64,000 nucleotides of DNA from Paralithodes platypus (GCA_032716605.1 CM064502.1:41390507-41454506); one strand, 5' to 3'. Positions 31,760-43,741 are shown, counted from the stretch's first letter. The notes: generated by a model not told the origin, from the sequence alone. Translations and numbers: made by a program.

Positions 31760-34700
31760 CACATCCTAACACTCTAACCATTAACTTCTCCAATATTCAC
31801 GGACTTTCATCTAACCTTTCCTCTGTCGAACACACCCTCTCTTCCAATAAACCTGATCTTCTTTTGCTCACAGAGACTCAGGTGTCTGAGGCAACTTCCA
31901 ACAACGCCTTCTCTGCTTCCTCCTACTTTCTCTATCCTAGTTTCAAAGCCAAAGGCGGATGTTGTGTACATGTGCACAACAAAATGATTTGCTCTCGTGT
32001 TCCCGACTTCGCCTCCTTTGAATTATCTACTATGTAACTCAATCTTCCCTGTCACTCTCACAATTTATACTTATGTGCTGTCTACCTATCCCCTAACTTT
32101 ACTGAAGTTCCTAAATGTTTTGACTATCTAAACTCAAAAGTGGAGAACATCCTATTAACCTCTCATTTTTCTGAAATCCCCATCTTAAAACATTTCAATG
32201 TTTACCACTGCCAATGGCTCTCTTATTTCGTTGGTCTACCTGGTGAACAAGCCTACATCTTTTATATCCTAAATGACCTAGAGCACTTAGTCCAGCATCG
32301 TACTCATATCCTTGACCGCCTTGGAGACTTCCCAAAAATCATGATTTTGTATTTTATTTTTATTTTTGGCTTATGCTGTAAACCGTTTCTCTCTTTTCGG
32401 CTTCTCTAATCATAACATTATCTCTGTTACCTGTCCTATCTCTCCAGTACGGCTCTCCGATTCTCCCAGCCAGTGGAAGTTATGACACTGTGCTGACGGG
32501 GAAGCTCTTCGGTAGTATTTCTTTGATTTCCCATGTATGATGTTTTCTTCCGTGGCCGGGGACCCTCGGAATGAGCTGAATGCATTACCAAAGTAACCAT
32601 CTTGGAGATGGAGGTATACATTCCATTTTCTTTCTCTCAGTTTAATGCAAACAATGTTTTGTTAACTCACGCATGTTCTACTGCTTTCTTCGATGAGGAA
32701 GAAGCATTCGAACGGCTTTTTTGGGCTCCTCCGACCATAAACTTATCTCTGTCAACTGTCCAATCTCTCCTGTACGGCCACCCGATCCTCCTAGCCGGCG
32801 GCGCTTGTAGCACTTTGGCGCTGCCGACTGGGAGGCTCTCCGGCAGTACTTCTTTGATTTCCCATTGAATGATTTCTGCTTCCGTGGCCGGCGACCCTCG
32901 GAGAGTGCTGAACGCATTACCGAGGTAATCCTATCAGGCATTGAAGCATACATTCCATTCTCTTTCTCTCAGACTAATGCTAAAAAATCTTGGTTTACTC
33001 ACGCCTGTTCTACTGCTGTCCGCAATAAGGAGAAAGCATTCAAACGGTACCGACGCCTTAAAACTTAAGACTCTCATTCTTCCTATGTTTCTGCCTGGAA
33101 TCAAGCCAAATCTGTTCTTCGACTTGCCAAACACTCTTTCATCAATAATAAATGCACAGAACTATCCAACTCTAGCTCTTCCCAAGCTTTCTGGCATCTA
33201 GCCAAAAACCTCTCCAACAATTTCTCTTCCTCGTCTTTCCCTCCCCTTTCCCATTCTGATGGCACAACCATCACTTCTTCCTCTGACAAAGCTAAACTCT
33301 TCGCTCAAACTTTTGCTAGAAACTCCACCTTGGATGATTCCAGTGCTATTCCTCCCTCTCCACCCTCCTCTCTTTTACTTATGCCTAATATCCTAATCTC
33401 TTCTAAAGATGTACTTTCTACCCTCTCTGGGCTTAATACTAATAAGGCTATGGTCCGGACGGTGTTCCTCCTGTTGTTCTTAAAAACTGTGCTTCCGTGC
33501 TGACTCCCTGCCTAGGCAAACTCTTTCGTCTCTATCTATCCTCTAACGTCTTCCCTTCATGCTGGAAGTTTCCTCACATTCAACCAGTCCCAAAGAAGGG
33601 TGACTGCTCTCAACCCTCCAACTATTGTCCAATTGCTCTCATCTCATGTCTTTCTAAAGTTTTTGAAACTATTCTTGCTTCCAAATTTCTTAAGCATTTC
33701 TCTTCTCATAATCTGCTCTCAGATCGCCAGTATGGCTTCCTTAACCCGGGAACTGCGGGGAGACTCTTAAGAGTTCCCCCGGCGGACTGCGGGGAGACTC
33801 TTAAGAGTCAGAGAAAAAAAAATTAAACTTCTGACATCGAAAAAAAAAATATATTATTTTTATTTTGGCCCCTGGGCCATGCAAAATCTCAGTCCTCTAC
33901 CTCCCCTCCTTCCCCACTTTCCTCCTCTCCTTCAGTTATCACCTATTTTCCCTGTTATTCCCTTATTCTGAGGTATATTTTCGTGCTAACATTAGAAATG
34001 GCCATCACTGATAGCAAGCGAATGCAAGAGAGAGAGAGAGAGAATCGACATATCGAAAGCCTTCGATAGAGTCTGGCACAAATCTTTAATTTCTAAACTA
34101 TCCTCCTTCGGTTTCTATCCCTCCATCTGTGCCTTTGTTTCTAATTTCCTTTCCGGCCGTTCCATAGCCGCAGTTGTGGACGGCCATTGTTCACTTCCTC
34201 ACCCTATAAACTCCGGTGTTCCTCAGGGCTCTGTCCTATCTCCTATTCTCTTTCTAATTTTTATAAATGATCTCCTCAACTGTACCTCAATTCCCATCCA
34301 TTCATACGCAGACGACTCAACCTCAACCTACGCAGACGACTCAAACTCAACCTAGCCAGCAATCCCTCAACGACAAACGGAATGAAGCCATAGAACTCTT
34401 AAATTCTGATTTAAATACTATCTCCAATTGGGGCAGATAAAACCTTGTTACCTTTAATGCTTCCAAAACCCAATTTTTCCATCTATCTACCCATAAGGAA
34501 CTCCCAGTGGACTATCCCTTATTCTTCAACAATACAAAAATCAATCCTTCATCTTCTCTCAATATTCTTGATGTCTCTTTTTCTTCTGCTCTCAGTTGAA
34601 AGGACCATATTACCAGTCCTACTAAGGCAGCCTCCCAGAAGCTGGGTGTGCTCAACCGCCTTAGGGGGTTCTTTTCCCCTGCACAGCTTCTTGCTCTGTA

Positions 34701-35110
34701 CGTCTTTGTATTGAGTATTGTTCACATGTGTTGGGAGGTTCCTCTCACTCTGCTCTCTTAGACAAAGTTGAAAGGAAGGCCTTTCGTGTCATTAACTCCC
34801 GTCCACTCACCAACTCTCTGCAATCTCTCTCCCTCTGCCGCAATGTTGCATCTCTCTCACTATTCTATCGCTACTAAAATAATCATTGTTCCTCAGAGCT
34901 TTCCCAGTGTATACCACCTCCTTTACGTAGGGCACGTGGTACCCGTCTTGCAACTCAATCCCACCCCTACTCTGTGCAACTCTCCAACCCGAGAGGAGAG
35001 TGAAACGTGACTCTCAGTCTTTCTTCTACTCAACAGCTGAGCTCTGGAACTCTCTCCCAGAATCAGTCTTTTCCTCTTCCTATAACTTAAATTGCTTCAA
35101 ACTCCGTGTG
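31760..35110 (+). pseudogene. LINE endonuclease/reverse transcriptase, rearranged
   Basis: Recognisable pieces: endonuclease with an LTETQVSE motif (~31865), a GDFNVHH-like site degraded to KHFNVYHC (~32190), the linker twice, RT fingers (33497-33760: LTPCLGKLFRL, PVPKKGDCSQPSNY), then after the foreign insert DISKAFDRVWHKS (~34050), NSGVPQGSVLSP (~34210) and SYADDS (~34300), and the C-terminus to ~35100. Stops and frameshifts occur throughout; inactive. Function when intact: nicking of target DNA and target-primed reverse transcription. Confidence 0.8.
33745..34050. repeat. Foreign segment inside LINE copy 2
   Basis: After CAGTATGGCTTCC the LINE is replaced by ~300 bp: a tandem CTGCGGGGAGACTCTTAAGA pair, an A-rich stretch, a pyrimidine-rich tract resembling 1180-1290, and (GA)n; the LINE resumes at ATCGACATATCGAAAGCC. 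About 110 bp of RT is missing, so this is a substitution. Confidence 0.75.
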
Positions 35111-35243
35111 TCCAGGCATTTTGGCTCGAACGTCCCTCGATTTTGACCCTGTCACTCTTTCAACTATGGGGGAGGCACTCGCTATAGGCAGTTCTGCCTT
35201 TTGCCTTCCTCAATCACATAGAATTTTTTTTTTTTTTTTTTTT

Positions 35244-35455
35244 AAATCTGTGTAAATTTTAAGACCTTTCGTGCCATTGAGGTGTCGATTTGTTCTTGGC
35301 AAGCCATAGCAAACCTGCAATTTAGGAAGTACTGGCCTTCGGCATGGACATAATTATACTGAAAAGTTACAAATTTTTACTTGATGGGGTGTCTAGAAGA
35401 TGATTTTATTTCAAGCTTGATGGAAGTCTATGGAGCAAATGAAAAACCTCCCCTA
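35244..35455. repeat. Second-family MITE fragment after LINE tail
   Basis: Starts at the LINE tail with TTTTAAGACCTTTCGTGCC and carries AGGTGTCGATT, GGCAAGCCATAGCAAACC and a TTACTTGATGGGGTGTCTAG end. Shares its LINE junction with 17243. Confidence 0.75.
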
Positions 35456-36120
35456 TGAGTTTTTTGCCTGCTACAGCTTGAATTTTTTGGATCTCTTATA
35501 CACAATTGTTCCTAATATTATTGTACTTTACAGGTATTCCCAGCCACAACTGTTGTATGATGAACAAATGGTTTAATTAATTCGCCATAAAAAAATCTAT
35601 TTTGATTTTTAGAAATACTGAATATAAATTAGAATTAAGTGATGTCTTCTTGCAATCATAATTATCCTTAAAAATCATTTAATGTAGTCAGGGCTGTACA
35701 GTTCAAATACATGAGGGGATCACAATGATAAATGTTATCTTTAGTGGGGAGAATACTTTGTAAAGCAAGAGGTGAAGTGGTGAGATACATGGCAAATAAT
35801 AGCACACTTTGTTCGATTAATGAAAAAACTTACAGTATTAACAGTATTGATTAGGTTCTATAATTAATTAAGTGTTCCTGCTGCTGCTTGACCAACTTAT
35901 TGTTTTAAAAACAATCTAGATTGTGCATATAGCGTTAATGATAGCATACCTTTCACCTTTTATTGCAAAGGAACCGCGCGAGATAAGAATCAAGATACAA
36001 GGCATTTAGCAACATTTATCATGTTAATGATTTTGTCATTGCACGCACATATGATACGAGTTAAAATGCGTATTGCGTTAATGCTTTATAATCATGCACA
36101 GTATATATATATACTGCATG
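35456..36120. other. Unassigned AT-rich DNA
   Basis: No gene or repeat recognised. Confidence 0.4.
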
Positions 36121-36126
36121 TGTATA

Positions 36127-36314
36127 TATTAAAGACCAAGGCATATTTGTTTTTTACTAACTTTTTACTTATTTTTTCAATATTTCTCAGTGTATGTCTG
36201 ATTTCATCGTTCAAATGATATATCATTTGAACGATGAAATCAGACATACAGTGAGAAATATTAAAAAAACAAGTAAAAAGTTAGTAAAAAACAAATATGC
36301 CTTGGTCTTTAATA
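36127..36314. repeat. 188-bp palindrome without spacer
   Basis: Arms run from TATTAAAGACCAAGGC to its inverse GCCTTGGTCTTTAATA. The centre TCAAATGATATATCATTTGA (36211-36230) is perfectly symmetric about 36220/36221. Only a handful of mismatches separate the ~94-bp arms. AT microsatellites flank it. Confidence 0.95.
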
Positions 36315-36349
36315 AATTTTGCTTCAATGAAAACATACTGCCTACTTAT

Positions 36350-36354
<5 letters not shown>

Positions 36355-36392
<38 letters not shown>

Positions 36393-36396
36393 TATA

Positions 36397-36430
<34 letters not shown>
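36355..36430. repeat. (TA)n microsatellite
   Basis: TA runs with ACACACA and ACTGTA interruptions. 36431-36755 is unassigned. Confidence 0.9.
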
Positions 36431-36431
<1 letters not shown>

Positions 36432-36756
36432 TGGGTGTGTATGTGTGTGTGTTTATGTGTGTACTTCGTCTAAAATGATCGAAAAACATTTAAACAAAAT
36501 AATCATGACAATTTGTAGATTAAGACACACACATTTATGGAGAACATATAAGCGACCTCATACTCGTTAACGACATAGTTCATTACAGCGACACAAATAC
36601 CTTTGGGTACCCGCTAGCTTGGGTTCCTATCTGTCCGTCCATCTACCTGCCTGGACCCTTTCTTCGTCTACCTGTTAATTACTGTCATTCATGGGACTCT
36701 TACCATCTATGTGCGCGTGTTAGGGGGACCTTATTTTATGTATTCATTTATTTGTC

Positions 36757-36895
36757 AAACTGTCTTCGTGGCGCAATGCATAAGTGTGTTGATTTTCGGT
36801 GTGAGCGTCCTGGGTTCGAATCCCCGGACTGCCACATGTGTTTGTTAATTTCATTAATCGAGTTTAGGAGTAATGTTGGTTGGTGGAGAGAACAT
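36757..36895 (+). repeat. tRNA-derived SINE, second subfamily, copy 2
   Basis: Head TCTTCGTGGCGCAATGCATA, B box GGTTCGAATCC near 36813-36823, tail TTTGTTAATTTCATTAATCG and GTTGGTTGGTGGAGAGAAC, as at 22480. Confidence 0.8.
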
Positions 36896-36934
36896 AATAT
36901 CGATTACGGGCATATACAATATATCCATTTCTTT

Positions 36935-37066
36935 TAGACGATTTTGTGCTGTTTAAGACGGAACTGAGGTAGTTTAAAAAGGGTTAGGTGAGATAGTTCG
37001 CAGCCTGTTAATTGTCATAGACCCTTTTAAACTACATTAAATCGTATAGTAGTAGCCAGAATATAA
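36935..37066. repeat. TTAACCC-type MITE, copy 3 (partial)
   Basis: Internal part only: TTTAGACGATTTTGTGC..., GGGTTAGGTGAGATAGTTCG, AAATCGTATAGTAGTAGCC. It abuts copy 4. Confidence 0.7.
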
Positions 37067-37068
37067 TT

Positions 37069-37283
37069 AACCCCTTCAGTACCGGCGACGTCTTTTTCAT
37101 TTTATTCTAGCACCTATTAGACGATCGTTTTCAGCTTGGGAAGGATGTCTACCCGTGAAATGGCTACAGACTATCTCTATTAATCCTTTTAGCTACCATA
37201 TATCCTTCCTAAGCTTCATATAATGGTCGAAATGTAGCTGAAACCAAATACAAAATACGTCGCCGGTACAGAAGGGGTTAAAA
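37069..37283. repeat. TTAACCC-type MITE, copy 4 (most complete)
   Basis: Ends TTAACCCCTTCAGTACCGGC and inverted TTAACCCCTTCTGTACCGGC, followed inward by GACGT, a TATTCTAGC block and a TATTAGACGAT block. The inverted arms are clear. Possible TTAA target. Confidence 0.85.
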
Positions 37284-37349
37284 AGACGGCCCCGGGGTTA
37301 ATAAAGGGTTAAATGAATCTTGTAAGGATTAATGGTCACATCTGAGAGG

Positions 37350-37733
37350 TTAAGGGGGGTCACCTGCCTTTGTTCTCTCCTTTTCTCTCTTTCTCTGGCT
37401 TTTATCCATTCGGCCCCATTCAGCCTACTGTTTTAAGACGTTTATCCTCATCACAGGTGTCGATTTTTTCCTGGCGACCGGTAGCGAGCCAGCATATTAT
37501 TCAAAATGTTTTGACAGCAGACTAAATTTGTAAATTTTTCAATAGACAAATTTCTCCGGCGAAGCCGGATTTCTCCTTATAATGATGGCTCGCTATCGCT
37601 CGCCAGGAAAATATCGACACCTGGATGGGGATAAACGTCTTAAAACATTAGGCTGAAAGGAGCCGAGTGGATACAAGCCAGAGAAAGAGAGAAAAGGAGA
37701 GAAAGATTAAAAAAGCCGGTGGGCTCCCTCAAG
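37350..37733. repeat. TTAA-flanked fold-back MITE, copy 3
   Basis: Left end TTAAGGGGGGTCACCTGCC; right end GGTGGGCTCCCTCAA (TTAA mutated to TCAA). Central hairpin CTCCGGCGAAGCCGGA. Confidence 0.85.
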
Positions 37734-37879
37734 AACTAGTAGGACAATAATTAGTAGTGACCGTCATCCACCCACCATATGGCGGACCACTGGCCAGGAG
37801 GGGAGGGCACGCGGTGTATCATAACCATCATGTTTTTTTAATTACCAGTTCATTATATAAATTATGCTCACACCAAGAA

Positions 37880-38098
37880 TTATTTAACCCTTGCACCACC
37901 ATTACGTAATTTTATTCATACTCTAGTTACCATGAGATGGTTATCTTTAGTTTATAATCTAACTATACGACTCAAGTGGGCATATACGATCTCAATACAC
38001 TCTCTTAGTAAAATAGGTCCTTCTTAAACTGCATAAAATCATCTAATTTTAGCCTGAATCAAAGTTAAGAAGGCATCATGATGCTGAAGGGGTTAACC
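37880..38098. repeat. TTAACCC-type MITE, copy 5
   Basis: Ends TTTAACCCTTGCACCACC and inverted TTAACCCCTTCAGCATCATG; internal AAATCATCTAATTTTAGCC matches the family. Confidence 0.7.
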
Positions 38099-38128
38099 AT
38101 CAACACCATCTCAACAATCTGATCAAAT

Positions 38129-38272
38129 AGGGTGAGGGCTGGACCTATCAAAAGACAGATCTCATCTCACCCTGGCCCCTTCGGGGGCCCGAGCATTTGG
38201 AGCGGCTTCGGTCTACCGGACTCAGGACTTTTCGGCCAGAAAATCTGGGGATCTACAACAACAACAACAACT
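38129..38272 (+). mobile_element. 144-bp retroposed insertion with 9-bp target duplication
   Basis: Flanked by TGATCAAAT at 38120-38128 and 38273-38281. Ends in (CAA)n, like the Jockey-like LINE at 27078. It begins AGGGTGAGGGCTGG, a start also seen at 40793-40806. Either a SINE or the 3' end of a LINE. The insertion lies just 3' of MITE copy 5. Confidence 0.8.
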
Positions 38273-38290
38273 TGATCAAATTCTTCATAA

Positions 38291-38410
38291 TAATTAACCT
38301 ACTCACCACTACTATTATATAGCCTTCTCGTAATTAACCTACTCACCACTACTATTATATAGCCTTCTCGTAATTAACCTACTCACCACTACTATTATAT
38401 AGCCTTCTCG
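38291..38410. repeat. 40-bp tandem repeat, 3 units
   Basis: TAATTAACCTACTCACCACT... three identical units, partial fourth start. 38411-38790 is unassigned DNA with a short (CAGT)n at about 38552. Confidence 0.95.
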
Positions 38411-38794
38411 TAATTATAAATAACTTCATCACCACCACAATCACCAACAACATTACCGTAAACAATTATATGTTCACTGCCATTTTAAACACTACATTAA
38501 CCACCACCATCAATAATCTTATCGTTACCAGTATAAACAACTCCATCTGTCAGTCAGTCAGTCAGTAACCAACCCATACATCAGGCCAGCAAGAGGCACA
38601 AGAAACGAACAGAGGTGACAGAAGAAGAACACATATAACAGTTCCCCCACAAAAGGCAAGGACACAAACAATGAGAAGCAACAACATCGACCCACCACAC
38701 AATAAGCTCATCACCACAATAATAAACAAGAGCGGTAAGGTGCTTGTGGCTATTCTTTTGGTCTATTAATTTATTTATTCATATACAGTATATT

Positions 38795-39090
38795 TTAGTT
38801 TCCTCGCTAGACCTCCATTAGGCTTAGAAAAACACCCCCTAGACCCCCTTTAAAGATAAATTTGTACATTTTTTGATAGGAAAATATCCCGGCCAAAGGC
38901 CGATTTATCTTAAAATTACAGGCTCGCAATCGCTCGCAGAGGAAAATATCGACACGTAAATGGCACGTAAAATTGACAAAGAAATGTGGTGAAAGGTGTT
39001 TAAACCGCCAAACTAATGGGCTGAACGTCTTGAAAATCTCAAAACTAATGGGAGAGAAAGGGCTCCAGAAAAATTAACCATCCCCCCTTA
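38795..39090 (-). repeat. Second-family fold-back MITE, inverted copy
   Basis: Reverse complement of the 18110-18445 type: GACCTCCATTAGGCTTAG, hairpin GGCCAAAGGCC, AAAATATCGACACGTAAATG, AAATTGACAAAGAAATG, CCCCCCTTAA end. Confidence 0.75.
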
Positions 39091-39308
39091 ACCCTTTTAC
39101 TACCGCTGCCATCCTTTAACTTTACTATTTACTTTACATCTATTTACTATTAGACGACTTTATTGTTAAAAAGGCCTCCAGCGATTAACAGGGTTCGAAC
39201 AATCTCACTTAACCCTTTTTACTACCACAGAGCCTGCTCAAATTGGACAACATTTTGTGGATAGAACAAATATAATTTAAAAGATGGCGCCGGTACAAAG
39301 GCGTTAAG
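39091..39308. repeat. TTAACCC-type MITE, copy 6
   Basis: CTTAACCCTTTTACTACCGC to inverted TTAACGCCTTTGTACCGGCG, with TATTAGACGACTTTATTG internally. A second TTAACCCTTTTTACTACCAC occurs mid-element, suggesting nesting. Confidence 0.7.
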
Positions 39309-39477
39309 TACTGCATGTATCTCCGTCTTGGATGCAATTCTTGGAGGTTGTTTTCCATTCAAATATAACAACTTATCTCCAAATTCAGTTTGTGAAGTTC
39401 TTGAATACCAGTTTGTATCACAGTGAGTATTATGAAGAATTAGAGAGAAAGAGGACAAAATAAGCACATTTTGTTTT

Positions 39478-39672
39478 TTATCCCGTGCAGTGTCATGTCC
39501 GTCCTCTTCATTTTATGCTTGTTACTAATAGACGATTTTATCCAGTTTAAGAAAAGCCTCCAGTATTTAACAAAGCTTCAAACTATATTCATTAACTTGT
39601 TTTGCTACCACAGATCCTTCTTAAGTTGCACAAAATTGGCTAAGTATAGCTAGAATGAAGAGTTAATATGAG
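39478..39672. repeat. TTAACCC-type MITE, copy 7
   Basis: Contains ACTAATAGACGATTTTATCC and, inverted, the TATTCTAGC-type block (GCTAGAATGAAGAGTTAA). Ends are diverged. Confidence 0.6.
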
Positions 39673-40120
39673 GTTTCATTTAGAGGGATGCTGGGGGTAT
39701 GGGCTTAGTAGAATGTTAAGTTTAAGGTATGGTTATTTTATATTTTATATTTATATATATCGTATTTAATTCAAGCATCCCTCCCCAAAGTTTAATTAGT
39801 AATTATCGATTCATAATACATTACATCTGCATCGTCTACGTATATCATCCGTATGCTATGATGCGATTGGGAATTACACTAATGTTGAATAATACTGTTG
39901 AAGTTACTTGGATGTGCAACCTAACAAATGCAAGTTCATTCATCTGTCTGCATACTACGTTAATATTATAAAAGTAAAGACAGAGAATATATTAATCTTA
40001 AGCCAAATTCATTATATATTGTTGGTGAATACCATTTATTCAAAATCTAGATAAATAACTGAAGCTCCTGAAAGGAATATATTATTCCTGCCTGTGCATA
40101 CTTGTGTTGGAATAATCACC

Positions 40121-40161
<41 letters not shown>

Positions 40162-40390
40162 TTTGTTATATATTTTCATACGCGAATCCTTCAGGATTAT
40201 CTTTTCTGTTTGCTTCTTCTTTTGCATTACTTTTTATGCAATCTACGTCACTGATTCGCCCTTCTGTCCACCAAATGTGTTATGTATTTCTCACTCTATT
40301 CTCTGCATGGTGTGTGAGGAAAAGAAAAACAAACATTTAATAAGTAACACCTCGTTCTTAACATTAATCATCAATTACAAAACCCAATGT
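39673..40390. other. Unassigned DNA with (CA)n
   Basis: A (CA)n tract spans about 40124-40159. Nothing coding is recognised. Confidence 0.4.
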
Positions 40391-40394
40391 ACTT

Positions 40395-40610
40395 GAATAA
40401 ACTAATGAAAGCATATGGTCCTCCCGGGATTCGAACTCGGGACACCATACCCAGAACATAAGCACCTAAACCATTACACCACCAACACAGTTAAAGGTTG
40501 AGTACACGATTACGATTAATATCCATTTTCAATTTGTTGGATATCAATCTAATCATGAACTCCGATCCAACTGCATCATGGAAAGCGTAATGTTTTAGTG
40601 AGAGGAATGA
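40395..40610 (-). repeat. tRNA-derived SINE-like repeat, copy 3
   Basis: Minus-strand head with a GGTGTAATGGTTTAGG A-box region and B-box-like GAGTTCGAATCCCGG (about 40427-40442), followed by the family body (TTAAAGGTTGAGTAC..., GATATCAATCTAATCATG). Confidence 0.7.
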
Positions 40611-40835
40611 ACATTGAATGGGGCCAAAGATATACAAATTCTTGAACCTATAGAAATACTAATATATCAAATAATAATATATATAATAATGCTACAGAAG
40701 TAAGCGTATATTCTATATCATGGGTACTTACAACTGGTATAGAATACATTGAAATCATATACGTGAATACATCTATATAATGCATTTAGTTAGGGTGAGG
40801 GCTGGTCTTGTTCAGAGTGAGATTGTGTGATGGGT

Positions 40836-41640
40836 TGATACATACATGCATACATACTTACAAGTTTGAAGACTGTTTTTGTCCACAGAGAATGTGGTTA
40901 CAGTCTCACGTCCTAAATGGTGGCTTTCCAGGCGGCCCTGTCAAGGGCTGCCTCTGTTGTCAAGTTCTATATTTTGAGATCGGACCAGAGTACCTAATCC
41001 CACGTCATTCTAGATCTACCCCTACGCGCAGCTCCCCCCCTCCCGTTCACAGTCCGGCATTTCTTCACCCAGTTCTGATCATCCATTTTCTCTATGTTTC
41101 CAAACCAATCAAGTCGGCTCGTGCGCATCACTTCACTGACACTCCTAATGCCCCGACGCCTTTTAATTCCTTGCTTGGTACCCCGTCCCTGAGCTTAACT
41201 CCACATATCCATCTCACCATTCTCTTTTAATTCCGTTCCTTTCTTTTGATGTCCTCCGCTCTAACTGGCCACGTCTTCGAGGCATAGGTCATCGCACTCC
41301 TAACACACAAAGTATACACCTTTCCTTTAAGGTGAAATGGGAGTCCTCTCATGGTCAGGAGTAACAACAGCTCTCTAAACTTCCACCAGCCACTTTTGAC
41401 TCTATCAATGGAGCCAGCTTCAGCGCCACCTCCGGCGGAAACCGTATCGCCCAGATAGCAGAATGTATTCACACACCTCAGCGTTACACTGTCGAAATCA
41501 ACACTAACAGCCGGGTAACTCAACACAAGTTTTTCCCTGCACACTGCACATTCAAAGTCTATGATTCTCGTCCAAGGTTCACTAGCCCAACTACGTTCTT
41601 GTGTCACGATAAGATTATCGGTAGTGATGGTGGTTAACCT
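40836..41640 (-). pseudogene. RTE-like LINE, 3' end with (TATG)n-type tail
   Basis: Same family as 47775-50798. The minus strand gives FECAVCREKLVLS, TFCYLGDTVSAGGGAEAGS, FRELLLLLTMRGLPF, LCVRSAMTYASKTWPV, i.e. the C-terminal domain after the RT. The 3' UTR then matches 50680-50750, and the tail is a degenerate GTAT/CATA repeat near 40842-40862. 5'-truncated and frame-broken. Confidence 0.85.
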
Positions 41641-41757
41641 GTACAGTACCGGAGACGTCCTTTTCATTATAATCTGAGAGCTATTAGACGATTGTATTCA
41701 GCTTAGGACGGACGTGTAAAAATGAAGAGGCTATATATTATCTATATTAACCCTATA
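41634..41757. repeat. TTAACCC-type MITE, copy 8 (left half)
   Basis: GTTAACCTGTACAGTACCGG..., ACGTCCTTTTCATTATAATC, CTATTAGACGATTGTATTC, then cut by the (TA)n at 41758-41833. Confidence 0.7.
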
Positions 41758-41770
41758 TATATATATACTG

Positions 41771-41833
<63 letters not shown>
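41758..41833. repeat. (TA)n microsatellite
   Basis: TA runs with ACTGTATG interruption. Confidence 0.95.
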
Positions 41834-41838
<5 letters not shown>

Positions 41839-43060
41839 GATAATTAGAAGGATGACAGCCAAACACGTCTCCATTGTTGCAACAATATTTCTACCTTAAA
41901 AGAAGGATCAAATCCTATTTTAATAAAACCTACTAAATAAAAGTGGATCATCACAAACACATAGTATTAAACATATTCAAAGACACTCATTACTTACCAA
42001 TAATGATTATCGTGTTACACGTAAGGATAATGACAAAGTGAGCTCTAACAAGACAATAATGTTGAGCTGTAATAGAATACGAGTGAGCGAAAAATTGTCA
42101 AAACTAGTGATCATAATTAAATTGTTTCAGGAATTAACAACTAAAAAATAATGCCTGTGATCAATATTGTCGTGTAATAAAAGATATGTGTAATAAAATA
42201 TATAGGGGAGGTGTGGTGGAGTGGTCATGCCACTGGATTAGTAATCCATTGGACACGGGTTCAAATCCCGATATATCAATGGGAAGATATTATTGGGATT
42301 GAATTTGTGCTATACCTAGTATCAGTACATTACCACAAAGCCCATCGAAATGCCAAAAAAAATACCCTCATTGTTCCCTGATTAAATAACACTGTATGAA
42401 TATTCCCATATTCAAAATATGTTAGAGGGGGACAATGCCTAGTGAGTTCACTGCTCAATAGGTGGCGTTCTGAGAGTGAGGGTCTGAGTCTGGAGGATGA
42501 GACGGTGAAGCACTTGAGCGAAGCAACCAGCCGCTTCAGAGATGGAGCTGCTTCGAGCCATGATGGATGCTTCACATGTCTCACTCCCCAGACTGGAACA
42601 AGACCTCACGGGCTTCACCGTGTTGAGCAGTCGAATGTACTGTACAGGCTCTCAGCCTATGCCCGAGAGAGAGTAGTTGTAATATAGAAACACAAAAACA
42701 AAATGTTTACCGAATACCAAACTAATTAAATATACTATATTTATACAAGAAAGTAGTTTAGTTATTTATTACTACAACATATATAAGAGATTAATTCGAA
42801 CATTTGAATGAATTGAAATACAGAATAATAGTTACTGACATGACAATGAATTGGCGTTTTTATACCACCTAATGTTTCTATGGTACTAAAAGACTTAAAC
42901 AAAGCAGCAAATTGAACGCAATATACAGTAGGGTTAAAGTAAGATTGAATATTAAAAAAATAGTCTATATCCATATGAATTATTATACGACCTATACCTA
43001 AACATTTTGGAACAATGTATAAGAAGATAAGTCAGCTAACTAGATTTGACATAATGCAAT
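41834..43060. other. Unassigned DNA, left flank of transposon copy B
   Basis: Contains the tRNA-like sequence at 42205. A plus-strand frame at 42442-42687 overlaps a minus-strand one at 42584-42330; neither has a recognised domain. GC content rises locally at 42430-42670, so this could be an unrecognised repeat or exon. Confidence 0.35.
42205..42280 (+). repeat. tRNA-like (SINE head or tRNA pseudogene)
   Basis: GGTGGAGTGGTCATGCC (D-arm-like), an anticodon-like hairpin TGGATTAGTAATCCA, and a B box GGTTCAAATCC. The acceptor stem does not pair and no variable arm is evident, so it is unlikely to be a working tRNA. Confidence 0.6.
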
Positions 43061-43063
43061 TTA

Positions 43064-43376
43064 GTGGGGCAGATAACTGGAATAATCGTTCATTTCTGGA
43101 AACAAGCACCAAAATTGGCACACATACTCCTTGGGGATTGCTCTTTTGATAAAACCCGTTAGCCACCTAAAAATTCAAGATGGCGGCTATTTTTCAAGAT
43201 GGCCGCCATTGAATATACAGAAACATTGCATTTCGCAATCAAATCGCAAAGACTTGTCCTATTTGAATGATCTTGGTGTCAAATCATACATTTTTCACTA
43301 TGTAGAATCCGAATTTGGAACCATGGACTTACTCACTAGCTTCCTTGTACCATAATATCAGTCCCGGAATCATAAT
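43064..43376 (+). repeat. Right TIR of TA transposon, copy B
   Basis: Near-identical to the right TIR of copy A. Carries the paired CAAGATGGC motifs at about 43178-43212. Confidence 0.9.
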
Positions 43377-43741
43377 TAGGGTAAAAAGTGCCCATATCAT
43401 AGGCACCATCAGTCCGATATATTATTGGATGTACACCCAGAAGTGAAAGTCCCTGCATATGGTTTACCCCCTACTCCTACTACCCCAGAAGCTAGGAACG
43501 GGGTGGTCCCTGCCCAGTCCTACTACTCCTACCCCAGGCAGAAGGGGCAGGGTGTCCCTGTCTGTCACCCCTTCCTTCCCCTCCCCACCCGTGAAGAGAA
43601 CAAACTACCCCCGCCCCCCCCGCCCCCCCCCCCCCCCCCCCCCGCACACTTACACACCACCCCAATGCCAGGCAGGAGGTTGACACACACACACACCATT
43701 ATCAATTTCATAAGTAATGGTATCTGTTTACCTTCATTAAT

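Larger units (their letters stand above)
31740..35243 (+). mobile_element. Jockey/CR1-like LINE, copy 2
   Basis: Plus-strand partner of 9565-12485, in order: endonuclease (31760-32420), linker, RT and 3' UTR, ending ATCACATAGAA plus T-rich DNA at 35225-35243. It has three structural accidents: a duplicated linker segment (32405-33055), replacement of an RT segment by foreign DNA (~33745-34050), and a short duplication at the YADD box (34304-34350). Confidence 0.85.

Noticed and set aside
42330..42687. Overlapping sense/antisense frames of ~80 codons
   Set aside because: No recognisable motif in either; kept only as a comment on the flank.
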